Shown here in pieces: positions 25,803 to 34,420 of a stretch of DNA of 64,000 nucleotides. The position numbers and the translations under genes were made by a program. Where the stretch lies: contig NZ_CP085335.1 of NCBI RefSeq assembly GCF_020618475.1, forward strand, positions 1,860,001 to 1,924,000, written 5' to 3'. This DNA is from Haladaptatus halobius (GTDB taxonomy: Archaea > Halobacteriota > Halobacteria > Halobacteriales > Haladaptataceae). The notes below the pieces were generated by a model. The model did no database searches. It worked only from the letters and a program-made list of their open reading frames with translations, and was not told the DNA's origin. Numbering within the stretch: position 1 is the first letter of the stretch; each line of letters begins with the position of its first letter.

Positions 25803-26975
25803 ATGGAAGAGCGGACGCGAGCGTATCTCCGAGGCAGGTTCCGCGACCACTACCGGGCGGTAGACCCGACGCTCCCCCCGGGTGCGGATGAGCGCGAGTG
25901 GGGCTACATCCCATGGACAGCCGGGCCGGGGACGACGATGGTTCGGCATAGTTCGCTGCTCGACCTCGGCGACCTCGGCGGGTTCCTCGAACGCGAGCGA
26001 CCGCGACACGTCTACTTCTCCGCCGGGCGGTACGGCGACCCCGGCGCGAGCACGATGGAGGCGAAAGGGTGGCAGAGCGCCGACCTCGTGTTCGACTTGG
26101 ACGCCGACCACCTCCCCGGCGTCACGCCGGAGACGACCTACGCCGAGATGCTGGCTCGCTGTAAGGACGAACTGCTCGACCTGCTCGATCTGCTCGACCG
26201 CGATTTCGGCTTCGATGACGCGACGGTCGTCTTCTCCGGCGGGCGAGGCTATCACGTCCACATCCGGGACGAAGGTATCCGGCACCTAGACCGGGAAGCC
26301 CGCCGAGAGGTCGTCGATTACGTCCGGGCGAGGGACGTTGCGTTCGACTCGCTGGTCGAATCCGAAGCGGTCGCCGGTCTCGGACTCAAGAACCCGACGC
26401 ACAAGCGAACCCTACCGACCGACGGCGGTTGGGGCGGACGTGTCCACTCACACCTCCGTTCGTTCGTGGACGAACTCATGGCGATGGAGGAAGAAGACGC
26501 GCTCGAGCGCCTCCAAGAGTTCGACGGTATCGGCACCGGGAAAGCGACGGGAGCGTACAACGCGGCGAAGAACAACCGTCGGGAGATAGAACGCGGGAAC
26601 GTGGACGTGCATCCCGCGTTCTATCAGCTCGCGCGAATCGTCGCCTCGGAGGTGTTCGCAGCGGAGAGCGCGGCGGTGGACGAACCCGTGACGACCGACA
26701 CACACCGCCTCATCCGCCTTCCAGGAAGCCTTCACGGCGGGAGCGGCCTCGAAGTGACCCGGATTTCGCGCGACGAACTCGCCGATTTCGACCCACTCGT
26801 CGACGCGATTCCGGAGACGTTCACGAGACACGACGTAACTATCGAACTAGAGGAAGGTGCGAAAATTGAACTCGGTGGCGAAAGCTTTACCATTCCAGCA
26901 GGCAATGTATCGATTCCCGAATACGTTGCTATCTTCCTCATGGCGCGTGGCCGGGCAGAAAAAGGGAAAGAATGA
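25803..26975 (+). CDS. priS: DNA primase small subunit PriS
   Basis: This 390-residue catalytic subunit of archaeal primase makes RNA/DNA primers with PriL. The active site is complete: LVFDLDADHL (paired aspartates) and FSGGRGYHVHI (SG-RGYH). The start MEERTRAYLRGRFRDHYR fits the family. Its TGA overlaps the ATG of the GINS gene by four bases, so replication genes are translationally coupled, as in other haloarchaea. Confidence 0.95.
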   Translation: MEERTRAYLRGRFRDHYRAVDPTLPPGADEREWGYIPWTAGPGTTMVRHSSLLDLGDLGGFLERERPRHVYFSAGRYGDPGASTMEAKGWQSADLVFDLDADHLPGVTPETTYAEMLARCKDELLDLLDLLDRDFGFDDATVVFSGGRGYHVHIRDEGIRHLDREARREVVDYVRARDVAFDSLVESEAVAGLGLKNPTHKRTLPTDGGWGGRVHSHLRSFVDELMAMEEEDALERLQEFDGIGTGKATGAYNAAKNNRREIERGNVDVHPAFYQLARIVASEVFAAESAAVDEPVTTDTHRLIRLPGSLHGGSGLEVTRISRDELADFDPLVDAIPETFTRHDVTIELEEGAKIELGGESFTIPAGNVSIPEYVAIFLMARGRAEKGKE

Positions 26976-27775
26976 ATCTCGACGAACTCCGCAGCGTCCA
27001 GAGCAAGGAGCGCTCGAAGGATAGCCTGCAACATCTACGGGAATCCTTCTACGCAGACGTGGGTGAGTACATCCGCGACCTGCGCGAGGAGCGCGAGCGG
27101 GCCGCCGAACGGGCCGACGACCCGTTCGACTCCGCCGAGGTCAATCGGCTGACCGACGAAATACAGACGGCGGAAGAGGTCGTCGAGGCCATCTACGAAC
27201 GACGAGTGGGAAAAGTCGTCAAACGCGCGAGCCTCGCGGCGGCCGGGATTCCCGCGGACGAGGAGGGGCTGACCAGCGAAGAACAGACCCTGTTCGCCGA
27301 CCTCGTGGGATGCATCGAGGCGAACAAATCTACCGTGCTCGACGTGCTGGCGGGAGAAGAGCCCGAGATCGAAGCGGGTTCGGGCACGGCTGAATCGACC
27401 GCCGACGATTCCGAACCGGCGGCGTCAGAGTCCGCCGGTTCGGCCGACCGACCGCACGACGAAGCGGCGGCGGTCGCGGACGATACCGAACCGTCCGACG
27501 CGAAACCGCCGGAGCCACCGGAATCACCGGAGCCGACCGCCGACGAGGAGCCGGACGCGCAGTCCGAGGCGGAACCGTCCGCCGACGAGACGGCGAGCAC
27601 GCCCGAACCGGCGCTCTCGGACGAGCGAACGATGGTGCGCATCACCCGCGACGTAGGTGCGATACTTGGCGTGGACGAACGAGAGTACGACCTCACTAGC
27701 GAAGACGTGGTGACGCTGCCCGCCGAGAACGCCGCGCCGCTCATCGAGCGGGACGCGGCCGAGAAGCTAGAGTAA
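26972..27775 (+). CDS. Archaeal GINS subunit (Gins51 type)
   Basis: This 267-residue protein is a replisome GINS component linking MCM helicase to other factors. The N-terminal helical A domain is LQHLRESFYADVGEYIRDLREE to about residue 115. A long acidic, proline-rich linker (about 130-220) follows, typical of haloarchaeal GINS. The C-terminal B domain starts TMVRITRDVGAILGVDERE and ends AAPLIERDAAEKLE. It overlaps priS by four bases (ATGA), and likely shares its promoter. Confidence 0.9.
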   Translation: MNLDELRSVQSKERSKDSLQHLRESFYADVGEYIRDLREERERAAERADDPFDSAEVNRLTDEIQTAEEVVEAIYERRVGKVVKRASLAAAGIPADEEGLTSEEQTLFADLVGCIEANKSTVLDVLAGEEPEIEAGSGTAESTADDSEPAASESAGSADRPHDEAAAVADDTEPSDAKPPEPPESPEPTADEEPDAQSEAEPSADETASTPEPALSDERTMVRITRDVGAILGVDEREYDLTSEDVVTLPAENAAPLIERDAAEKLE

Positions 27776-27908
27776 CGATTTACGTTCGCTCGAACCACCA
27801 ATCGTCCGATTTTAAGGCGGGTCACTGGAAAGGGACAGCCGTGCTCGGCGAATTCGCGTGGCTCGTCGCGCTATTCGAACTCCTCGATCTCTTCAGGAAT
27901 GACTCGTT

Positions 27909-28259
27909 TCACTCGGTGCGACCCGCGTCGAGTTCGATTCCGAGTTCGTCGACGTCGAACCGAATCGTCTCCGCTTCGTCCGCTTGGAATCGGCGGGTTT
28001 CGATCTTCCCGTCGACAAAGTCCGGAAGCTCGTCCTCGAATGCTCGATAGTAGTCCGTCTCTACGTGCGCCTCCAACGCCGCGACGTCATCGTACTGCTC
28101 GAAGAAACGGATCACGTTCGGCTTCTCGACGACGGTCATCGCCTGGTAGGCGACCATCTCCTTCTCTTTCCGCGAGTGCTCGGCGAGAACTTCCGCCGCC
28201 TCGACCGCTTCCGCGCGACACTCGGGGTCGATGGGGATGCTCGTATGGACGACTATCAT
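27909..28259 (-). CDS. Antibiotic biosynthesis monooxygenase (ABM)-domain protein
   Basis: This 116-residue protein has the ABM/dimeric ferredoxin-like pattern: MIVVHTSIPIDPECRAEAVEA, FFEQYDDVAALEAHVETDYY and an acidic C-terminus. Such small proteins are putative monooxygenases or heme-degradation relatives; a function is not assigned. I start at 28259 rather than 28289. It is convergent with the GINS gene, with 133 empty bases between the stops. Confidence 0.75.
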   Translation of the reverse strand: MIVVHTSIPIDPECRAEAVEAAEVLAEHSRKEKEMVAYQAMTVVEKPNVIRFFEQYDDVAALEAHVETDYYRAFEDELPDFVDGKIETRRFQADEAETIRFDVDELGIELDAGRTE

Positions 28260-28472
28260 CGTAACCACCCCATCGAAGGACTTCAACAAAATTCTATGGA
28301 GAACTACATTTCACGCGATGTACTGACAAATCTGGAATATTTCGTGACTAGCCGAACCGCAACTGATAGCGAAGCAATAGGCCGGTGACACAACCGCCGG
28401 AAACGGACTTTTCTCTACGATTTAGAACGCTACAGTACAACTGGAGTCACTAGGGCAAAATACCGCAGTATG

Positions 28473-28503
28473 GGCGCGTCGTGCGACCCTCGCACGACGC
28501 GCC
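28473..28503. repeat. 14-base perfect palindrome with a 3-base loop
   Basis: Left arm GGCGCGTCGTGCGA, loop CCC, right arm TCGCACGACGCGCC. The stem is GC-rich and perfect, so as RNA it would be very stable. Confidence 0.8.
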
Positions 28504-28527
28504 ACGAGGCCCAAGTCCTCCCCGCGT

Positions 28528-28566
28528 CGAAGCAGGCTTCGCCGACCGCTGGCTCAGCCTGCTTCG
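28528..28566. repeat. 11-base inverted repeat with a 17-base loop
   Basis: Left arm CGAAGCAGGCT, right arm AGCCTGCTTCG, perfect complement. It lies 24 bases after the first palindrome and may form part of the same structure. Confidence 0.7.
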
Positions 28567-28745
28567 GGGCGCGTCCGGAAAGCGGCTGGCTGTCCCGTCG
28601 TTGTGAATCAGCAGTCGACACAACCGCTAGAAGCTAGCGATTCACCGCGAGTGAGGAGTGAAACGACGAGTGAGCGGTCCGACGACTGAACGGAGCGTAG
28701 CGAAGTGAAAGAGGAGTGCTTTTGGTCGAGCTTTTACAGGGAGCC

Positions 28746-28782
28746 GTCAGGCGTGACGACGGCGGTCGTTGTCACGCCTGAC
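28746..28782. repeat. 12-base inverted repeat near the cdc48 end
   Basis: Left arm GTCAGGCGTGAC, loop of 13 bases, right arm GTCACGCCTGAC, perfect. It sits 25-61 bases after the cdc48 stop, so could act as a transcription terminator, though haloarchaeal termination usually uses T-runs. A six-base palindrome CGCTAG-AAG-CTAGCG (28625-28639) lies upstream. Confidence 0.7.
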
Positions 28783-28806
28783 CGCGATCGTCGTAAAAGG
28801 TCGTTC

Positions 28807-31068
28807 TTATTGGAACGTCCGACCGACGGCGCCTTCTTCGGTTTCGGGTTCGGCGGTGTCGAAGCGTTCTTCGATCTCTTCGTAGCGTTCGCGGGTCTCC
28901 TCGGTGACGCTCGGGGTCACCTCGTCGAGCGCGTGCTCGAAGTGTTCCGCCGTAATGCGGACGTTACCGACGCTGTCGCCGATCTCCTCGGGCGTGACGC
29001 TCTGGACGAACTCGCGGCTCGCGGCCATCGCGGCTTCGCGGCAGACGGCCTCGATGTCGGCACCGACGTAGCCGCCCGTCTCGGCGGCCAGTTCGTCCAA
29101 GTCCACGTCGTCGGCCAGCGGCTTGTTCCGGGTGTGCACCTCGAATATGGCCCTCCGAGCGTCCTCGTCGGGGACGGGCACGTGGACGTGCCGGTCGAGT
29201 CGGCCGGGGCGAAGGAGCGCCGAGTCGATGAGGTCGGGGCGGTTCGAGGTGGCGATGACGACCACGTCTTCGAGTTCTTCGAGGCCGTCGAGTTCGGTCA
29301 GCAGTTGCGAGACGACGCGTTCGCTGACCTGCGAGCCACCGCCTTCGCCGCGTCCGCGCTCCGTGGCGATGGAGTCGATCTCGTCGAAGAACACCACGGT
29401 CGGGGCGTTCTCGCGGGCCTTGCTGAACACTTCGCGGACGCCCTTCTCGGACTCGCCGACCCACTTCGACAGCAGTTCGGGGCCTTTGATGGAGATGAAA
29501 TTGCTGTCGCTCTCGTTGGCGACGGCCTTCGCCATTAGGGTCTTCCCGGTTCCGGGCGGGCCGTACATCAGGACGCCCTTCGCGGCCTCCATGTCCAGCG
29601 CCTCGAACACCTCGGGGTAGTCGAGGGGCCACTGGATGGTCTCGCGCAGGCGCTCTTTCGTGTCCTCGAGACCGCCCACCTGTTCCCACGACACGTCGGG
29701 AACTTCGACGAACACCTCGCGGAGCGCGGAGGGTTCGATGCCCTTCAGCGCCTCCTTGAAGTCCTGCTCGGTGACCTTCAGCGTCTCCAGCATATCCGCC
29801 GGAATCTCGTCCGATTCGAGGTCGAGTTCCGGGCGGACGCGCCGGAGCGCGTTCATCGCCGACTCGCGGGCCAGCGATTCGAGGTCGGCACCGACGAAGC
29901 CGTGGGTGTTGTCGGCATACTCCGCCAGGTCGATGCTGTCCGCGAGGGGCATCCCGCGGGTGTGCACCTGCATGATTTCGAGGCGACCGTCGCGGTCGGG
30001 CACGCCGATTTCGATCTCGCGGTCGAACCGACCGCCGCGTCGGAGCGCAGGGTCAACCGCGTCCACGCGGTTAGTCGCCGCGATGACCGTCACCTCGCCG
30101 CGCTCTTCGAGACCGTCCATCAGCGAGAGCAACTGCGCGACGACGCGGCGCTCCACGTCACCGCCCGCCTCCTCGCGCTTCGGCGCGATGGAGTCGAGTT
30201 CGTCGATGAAGATGATGGCCGGGGAGTTCTGTTCCGCCTCCTCGAACACCTCGCGGAGTTGCTCTTCGCTTTCTCCGTAGTACTTCGACATTATCTCCGG
30301 GCCGGAGATGGTCTTGAAGTACGCGTCGATCTCGTTGGCGACGGCCTTCGCCATCAGGGTCTTCCCGGTACCCGGCGGACCGTGGAGGAGCACGCCCTTC
30401 GGCGGGTCAATGCCGAGGCGGCTGAACAGCTCCGGATGGCGCATCGGGAGTTCGATCATCTCCCGAACCTGTTCGAGTTCGCCCTCCAAGCCGCCGATGT
30501 CCTCGTAGGTTACGTCCGGGCGGGCCTGTCCGCCGCCGCTTCCGGCCGCGATCTCCTCGGCGGGGCGTTCGCTGATCTGTATCTCAGTCGAGTCGGTGAC
30601 AACGACCGTCCCGTCGGGGTCGGTGCTGGCGACCTTGAGCGGAATCGACTGGCCGGAACCCATCCCCATCAGGCCGAAACCGAAGGGGATGGCCTGTCCC
30701 TGCGTGATAGCTTGTCCGCTCAGCTTATCGCGGATGTGGGGCGCGATGTTTCCGCGAATCTGGAGGTTCTGCGGGAGCGCGATGGTGACCCGGTTCGCGG
30801 GTTTCACGTCGGCCTTCTCGATGGTGACCTTGTCGTCGATTCCGACGCCGGCCTCCTGTCGAAGTTTCCCGTCGATTCGGATGATGCCGCGACCCTCGTC
30901 CTCGGGGTAGCCGGGCCAGACGCGCGCAACCGCACGCCCCTGTCCACGCCCCTCAATGACGATGTAATCACCGTTCTCGACTTCCAGCTCTTTCATCGAG
31001 CGTCGGTCGACCGCCGCGAGTCCGCGACCCGCATCCTTCTGTTTAAGTGGCTTGACAGTAAGTTTCAT
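28807..31068 (-). CDS. CDC48/VCP-type AAA+ ATPase
   Basis: This 753-residue protein is the archaeal CDC48 unfoldase: an N-terminal double-psi barrel and CDC48_2 domain (about 1-190), then two AAA+ modules. Each has Walker A GPPGTGKT and Walker B IIFIDELD (D1) or VVFFDEID (D2). The D2 arginine-finger region is [17 protein letters not shown]. It unfolds proteins, often feeding the proteasome. The start overlaps the end of the small upstream gene by four bases. The C-terminus is acidic, [15 protein letters not shown]. Confidence 0.95.
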   Translation of the reverse strand: MKLTVKPLKQKDAGRGLAAVDRRSMKELEVENGDYIVIEGRGQGRAVARVWPGYPEDEGRGIIRIDGKLRQEAGVGIDDKVTIEKADVKPANRVTIALPQNLQIRGNIAPHIRDKLSGQAITQGQAIPFGFGLMGMGSGQSIPLKVASTDPDGTVVVTDSTEIQISERPAEEIAAGSGGGQARPDVTYEDIGGLEGELEQVREMIELPMRHPELFSRLGIDPPKGVLLHGPPGTGKTLMAKAVANEIDAYFKTISGPEIMSKYYGESEEQLREVFEEAEQNSPAIIFIDELDSIAPKREEAGGDVERRVVAQLLSLMDGLEERGEVTVIAATNRVDAVDPALRRGGRFDREIEIGVPDRDGRLEIMQVHTRGMPLADSIDLAEYADNTHGFVGADLESLARESAMNALRRVRPELDLESDEIPADMLETLKVTEQDFKEALKGIEPSALREVFVEVPDVSWEQVGGLEDTKERLRETIQWPLDYPEVFEALDMEAAKGVLMYGPPGTGKTLMAKAVANESDSNFISIKGPELLSKWVGESEKGVREVFSKARENAPTVVFFDEIDSIATERGRGEGGGSQVSERVVSQLLTELDGLEELEDVVVIATSNRPDLIDSALLRPGRLDRHVHVPVPDEDARRAIFEVHTRNKPLADDVDLDELAAETGGYVGADIEAVCREAAMAASREFVQSVTPEEIGDSVGNVRITAEHFEHALDEVTPSVTEETRERYEEIEERFDTAEPETEEGAVGRTFQ

Positions 31069-31307
31069 CGTCTCACCTCGATACTGACGACACCGTTGTT
31101 GATAAACGCTTGCGCCTCTCCCTCTGGCAGTTCGAGTTCGGTCTGGAAGTGCTCGCCGTCGCGTTCCGCGACGACGATAGCCACGTCGTCCAGCACGTCC
31201 ACGGAAACGTCCGCCGCACCGAAGTCCGCGACGATGACCTCGTCCTCGTCGTAACTGTAATGGCGGGCGACGTAGGCGTCCTGCCGTGATATACGTTCGA
31301 GCGACAT
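31065..31307 (-). CDS. Small conserved protein (DUF7127/Hsp20-like) upstream of CDC48
   Basis: This 80-residue protein starts [20 protein letters not shown] and continues as beta-rich strands [17 protein letters not shown] and [12 protein letters not shown], ending [13 protein letters not shown]. It looks like a small alpha-crystallin/Hsp20-type beta sandwich; I believe the haloarchaeal name is DUF7127 but cannot check. Its stop overlaps the cdc48 ATG by four bases, so the two are translationally coupled. A TATA box at 31338-31345 is 31-38 bases upstream of its ATG. A role as cofactor or substrate adaptor for CDC48 is inference. Confidence 0.7.
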   Translation of the reverse strand: MSLERISRQDAYVARHYSYDEDEVIVADFGAADVSVDVLDDVAIVVAERDGEHFQTELELPEGEAQAFINNGVVSIEVRR

Positions 31308-31337
31308 TGTTGCTAACCCATAGTTAGTCACACTACT

Positions 31338-31345
31338 ATTTATAT
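31338..31345 (-). promoter_or_regulatory. TATA box of the small gene/cdc48 operon
   Basis: On the minus strand the sequence reads ATATAAAT, 31-38 bases before the ATG at 31307, giving a leader of only a few bases. Confidence 0.55.
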
Positions 31346-31456
31346 CTTTCACTGTCGAAGGTGGCTACGTCTTGCGATTCGCTAAAATGCGGTGGAAATG
31401 CAGTTCCCACTCGTTCCCGTCCCGAACTTTATGCTCCGGGCACGAGAACGAGGGGT

Positions 31457-32233
31457 ATGGAAACGGTCACGCACCACGGCCGGACGACAGCCTACCGCCA
31501 CGCGAACCGCGGTGGGACGGGTGACCCTGTGCTGTTTGTCCACGGAAGCGGCGGCACGCACGAACTCTGGAAGGCCCAAATCGCCAGACTCGCCTCCGCG
31601 TTCCCCGTCGTCGCCCTCGACCTGAGCGGCCACGGCGAATCCGAGGACGTGGACGCCGACGCGGGGTGGGGCGCGCTCTCGGCGTACGCGGATGACGTGC
31701 TGGCGGTCGCCGAGGAGACGGGCGCGCGAACCCTCGTCGGGAACTCGCTCGGCGGTGCGGTCGTCCTGCACCTCGTCCTCGAACGCGAGGTCGACCCGGA
31801 CGCCATCGCGCTCGTCGGAACCGGCGCGAAACTCTCCGTGATGGACGACCTGCTCGCGTGGCTCGACGAGGATTTCGACCGAGCGGTCGCGTTCCTCCAC
31901 GACGGCGACCGTCTCTTCCACGATCCGGACGACCGCTACGTCGAACTCTCCAAGGAAGCGATGTACGAGGTCGGCCAACGCGTCACGAGTCGGGACTTCC
32001 ACTCCTGTCACACTTTCGACGTGCGCGACCGACTGGACGAGATCGTCGTCCCGATGCTCGCCGTCGTCGGCGAACATGATATGCTCACGCCGCCGTGGTA
32101 CCACGAGTTTCTGGCCGAGAACGTGCACGACGGACAGTACGCGGACATAGAGGGGGCCGCTCACCTCGCCATGCTCGAAACGCCAGAGGCGTTCAACGGA
32201 ACGCTGACGCGGTTTCTGGACGGGGTTCAATAA
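31457..32233 (+). CDS. Alpha/beta hydrolase
   Basis: This 258-residue enzyme has a complete catalytic triad: nucleophile serine in VGNSLGGAVVL, aspartate in VGEHDMLTP and histidine in EGAAHLAML. The oxyanion-hole motif is HGSGG near residue 29. The start METVTHHGRTTAYRHANR was chosen; the frame upstream to 31361 is a shadow. Substrate unknown (esterase, lactonase or C-C hydrolase). Its TAA is directly followed by the convergent panB stop. Confidence 0.88.
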   Translation: METVTHHGRTTAYRHANRGGTGDPVLFVHGSGGTHELWKAQIARLASAFPVVALDLSGHGESEDVDADAGWGALSAYADDVLAVAEETGARTLVGNSLGGAVVLHLVLEREVDPDAIALVGTGAKLSVMDDLLAWLDEDFDRAVAFLHDGDRLFHDPDDRYVELSKEAMYEVGQRVTSRDFHSCHTFDVRDRLDEIVVPMLAVVGEHDMLTPPWYHEFLAENVHDGQYADIEGAAHLAMLETPEAFNGTLTRFLDGVQ

Positions 32234-33043
32234 TCAGTATACGCCGTCGATTTCCTCTTCCACGTGAGAGTGCTCTTCGGCCGGGAACTCGCCCGATTCC
32301 ACCTCGTCGCGGAACGCCGAGACCGCGCGTTCCATCTCCCCTTTCACGTCGCCGAACTGCTTCGAAAAGCTCGGACTCCAGTCGCCGAGCCCCATCACGT
32401 CGTTGATGACGAGCACCTGTCCGTCCGTGTCCGGGCCCGCGCCGATGCCGATGGTCGGGATGGCGAGTTCCTCGGTGATGGTCGCCGCAAGGTTCGCGGG
32501 GACGTGTTCAAGGACGAGCGAAAACGCGCCCGCCCTCTCGTGTTCGCGGGCGAGTTCGACCATCTCCTCCGCCGCCTCTCGAGTCGTTCCCTGCCGGGCG
32601 TAGCCCAACTGGTTGACGTGCTGCGGCGTCAGGCCGAGGTGTGCCATCACCGGGATTCCGACCTGCGAGAGCGTCTCGGTCAACTCGACGGTGTGGCGTC
32701 CGCTTTCGATTTTGACGGCGTTCGCCCCTTCCTCTTTGAGCATCCGGCCCGCGTTCTCGACCGCGCCCTTCTCGTCGTAACCGAAACCGAGAAACGGCAG
32801 GTCGGCGACGACGAGCGTCTCCTCGACGCCGCGAACGACCGCGCCGGTTCGGCTCGCCACCTCGTCCACCGTGACGGGAAGCGTCGAATCGTAGCCGAGT
32901 ACCGCGTTCCCCATGCTGTCGCCCACGAGGATGATATCGATACCGGCGTCGTCCACGATGCTCGCCGTCGGCGCGTCGTACGCCGTGAGCATCGTTATCG
33001 GCTCTTCGCCCGCCTTGGCGCGGATGTCCCTCACCGTTGGCAT
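32234..33043 (-). CDS. panB: 3-methyl-2-oxobutanoate hydroxymethyltransferase PanB
   Basis: This 269-residue enzyme catalyses the first committed step of pantothenate (coenzyme A) biosynthesis: 2-oxoisovalerate plus methylene-tetrahydrofolate or analogue to ketopantoate. Family blocks are MLTAYDAPTASIVDDAGIDI, LVGDSMGNAVLGYDST with metal ligand D, NAVKIESG with K, and FSLVLEHVP with the catalytic E. The C-terminus, GEFPAEEHSHVEEEIDGVY, matches haloarchaeal PanB. Convergent with the hydrolase. Confidence 0.95.
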   Translation of the reverse strand: MPTVRDIRAKAGEEPITMLTAYDAPTASIVDDAGIDIILVGDSMGNAVLGYDSTLPVTVDEVASRTGAVVRGVEETLVVADLPFLGFGYDEKGAVENAGRMLKEEGANAVKIESGRHTVELTETLSQVGIPVMAHLGLTPQHVNQLGYARQGTTREAAEEMVELAREHERAGAFSLVLEHVPANLAATITEELAIPTIGIGAGPDTDGQVLVINDVMGLGDWSPSFSKQFGDVKGEMERAVSAFRDEVESGEFPAEEHSHVEEEIDGVY

Positions 33044-33146
33044 ACGTCGTAGTTCTCGTCCGAGGGCTTAATCTGCCCGGTCGGTGACGGTTTCGCCGGG
33101 ATCCGACCTGACAACGTTTAAGCCCGCCCAGTGCTCGCGTTCATCC

Positions 33147-33389
33147 GTGCCCGAACCAGTCGAGAGGTACGAGCCGGAGGGCGTGGATTACGGGTGGGTG
33201 ATGCAGGTCACCTTCGTCACGACCATCCTCGTCGGCGCGCCGGTCGTCGCGGTTCTCGCGTTCGCCTCCGGCGTTTCACTCCCGACGTGGGCCTCCCGGG
33301 TTTCCTTCGCCGTCCGCGTCGGCGCTATCGTCTGGTTCGTCACCGCGGTCGCGGTGTACCTCTACGCACGGATGCATCAAGCGGACTGA
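33147..33389 (+). CDS. DUF5822-like small membrane protein
   Basis: This 80-residue protein starts at a GTG (VPEPVERYEPEGVDYGWVMQ) with two hydrophobic segments at about 18-40 and 50-72. I recognise the VDYGWVMQVTFV start from the haloarchaeal DUF5822 family; its function is unknown. A TATA-like TTTAAG lies about 30 bases upstream, giving a nearly leaderless message. Divergent from panB. Confidence 0.75.
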   Translation: MPEPVERYEPEGVDYGWVMQVTFVTTILVGAPVVAVLAFASGVSLPTWASRVSFAVRVGAIVWFVTAVAVYLYARMHQAD

Positions 33390-33410
33390 ACGCTCGACCG
33401 GATTCGCCGA

Positions 33411-33929
33411 CTACACGTACTCGAAGGTGATTCCCGCGCGCTCCGCCGTCAACTCGTCCCGGCGCGAATCGCCGACGAAGAGCGCGTTTCCGTCGACCCC
33501 CAGCGCCCGGAGGGTCGCACGGAGGGGTTCCGGGTCGGGTTTTCGCGTCGCCACCGAGTCGCGGCCGACGACCGCGTCGACGCACTCCGCGAGGTCGTGC
33601 GTTTCGAGGCCGACGTGGCAGGCCGCTTCGCAGTTCAGCGAACAGACGCCGACGGGTAACTCGCATTCTACGAGTTCGTCGGCGTGCGGAAGGCGGGTCG
33701 AGAGGCGTGCGCCCTCGCACTCGTGTTCGCCGATGACTTCCTCCACCGGGTCGCGGGCGTTCGCCTCGTCGGCCAGGTCGAGCATTTGCCAGAGGTCGGC
33801 GTCGCTCGCGTCCACGCCGTGGTCTTCGAGGACACGAGCGACATCTCGCGCCACCTCGTCCCAGTCCACGACGAGGTCGACGAGCGTCCCGTCCAAGTCG
33901 TACACTACCGCCGAAACGTCGTCAGTCAC
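33411..33929 (-). CDS. HAD-family hydrolase (phosphatase)
   Basis: This 172-residue phosphatase of the haloacid dehalogenase superfamily has motif I VVYDLDGTLVDL, motif II CS in PVGVCSLN, motif III lysine in RKPDPEPL and motif IV GDSRRDELTAE. The domain is short but complete. I chose the GTG at 33929 (VTDDVSAVVYD) over the TTG at 33956 since upstream residues are basic and unconserved. Substrate unknown. It converges with the DUF5822-like gene. Confidence 0.85.
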   Translation of the reverse strand: MTDDVSAVVYDLDGTLVDLVVDWDEVARDVARVLEDHGVDASDADLWQMLDLADEANARDPVEEVIGEHECEGARLSTRLPHADELVECELPVGVCSLNCEAACHVGLETHDLAECVDAVVGRDSVATRKPDPEPLRATLRALGVDGNALFVGDSRRDELTAERAGITFEYV

Positions 33930-33971
33930 GACTCGCCGTAGGCGGGTGGGGAGCAAAGGGACTTCGGTCGG

Positions 33972-34391
33972 TTACGACTCTATCACGTCTTCGGCCGCCT
34001 CGACGAGCTCCGTCACGTCGGTTCCCGGGGAAACCGTGAAAAACAGCCCTTCCTGCCCGACGAGCACTCGGACGAGCGTGACGTTGTCCATGTAGGTTAC
34101 AAACGCGCGCACCTCGCCCGCGGCGCGGAACACGTCCTCGAAGAGGTCTTTCTCCATGAAATCGACGTGAACGTAGGAAAGCACCTCCTCGAAGTGGTCT
34201 ATCATGTCCCGTTCGCTCCCGTACAGCGCGAGCGTCGTCTCGTCGGCGTAGAGTGTGTTGAACTCCTCGGTATCGTATTCGACGCAGAGGTGAATTGAGT
34301 TGTCCGTCATCTCTCGTAAGGCGGCAACCGCCGCGTCCGCGTCGAACGCGACGAGCGACGAGGAGTCCGAAACGGTCATCGACTCATCCAT
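33972..34391 (-). CDS. Conserved haloarchaeal protein of unknown function
   Basis: This 139-residue protein starts MDESMTVSDSSSLVAFDADAA. It has an alternating pattern, HLCVEYDTEEFNTLYADE, then a helix DMIDHFEEVLSYVHVDFMEKDLF, and a strand pair RAFVTYMDNVTLVRVLVGQEGLFFTV, ending with an acidic helix. It resembles haloarchaeal proteins I know as DUF7522-like, probably a small ligand- or regulatory fold, but I cannot confirm it. It follows the acyl-CoA dehydrogenase on the same strand, 29 bases away, and could share its transcript. Confidence 0.65.
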   Translation of the reverse strand: MDESMTVSDSSSLVAFDADAAVAALREMTDNSIHLCVEYDTEEFNTLYADETTLALYGSERDMIDHFEEVLSYVHVDFMEKDLFEDVFRAAGEVRAFVTYMDNVTLVRVLVGQEGLFFTVSPGTDVTELVEAAEDVIES

Positions 34392-34420
34392 TTTCCGGAT
34401 TTGATATAAAACTACTGGGG

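Larger units (their letters stand above)
28260..28806. other. 547-base gene-free region with multiple palindromes
   Basis: No credible coding frame. It contains four nested or adjacent palindromes (28473-28503, 28528-28566, 28625-28639, 28746-28782) and an 11-base direct repeat GACACAACCGC at 28387-28397 and 28617-28627. It lies downstream of cdc48 and upstream of the ABM gene. The palindromes and direct repeat suggest a mobile remnant, a structured RNA, or a terminator array. None can be chosen from sequence alone. Confidence 0.55.

Noticed and set aside
27841..28050. 69-residue plus frame starting GTG after a TATA-like site
   Set aside because: The first 20 residues look plausible, but the rest is the serine-rich antisense of the ABM gene, so a real gene is doubtful.
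28387..28627. Insertion sequence bounded by GACACAACCGC
   Set aside because: The direct repeat is real, but no terminal inverted repeats or transposase were found, so I do not call a mobile element.
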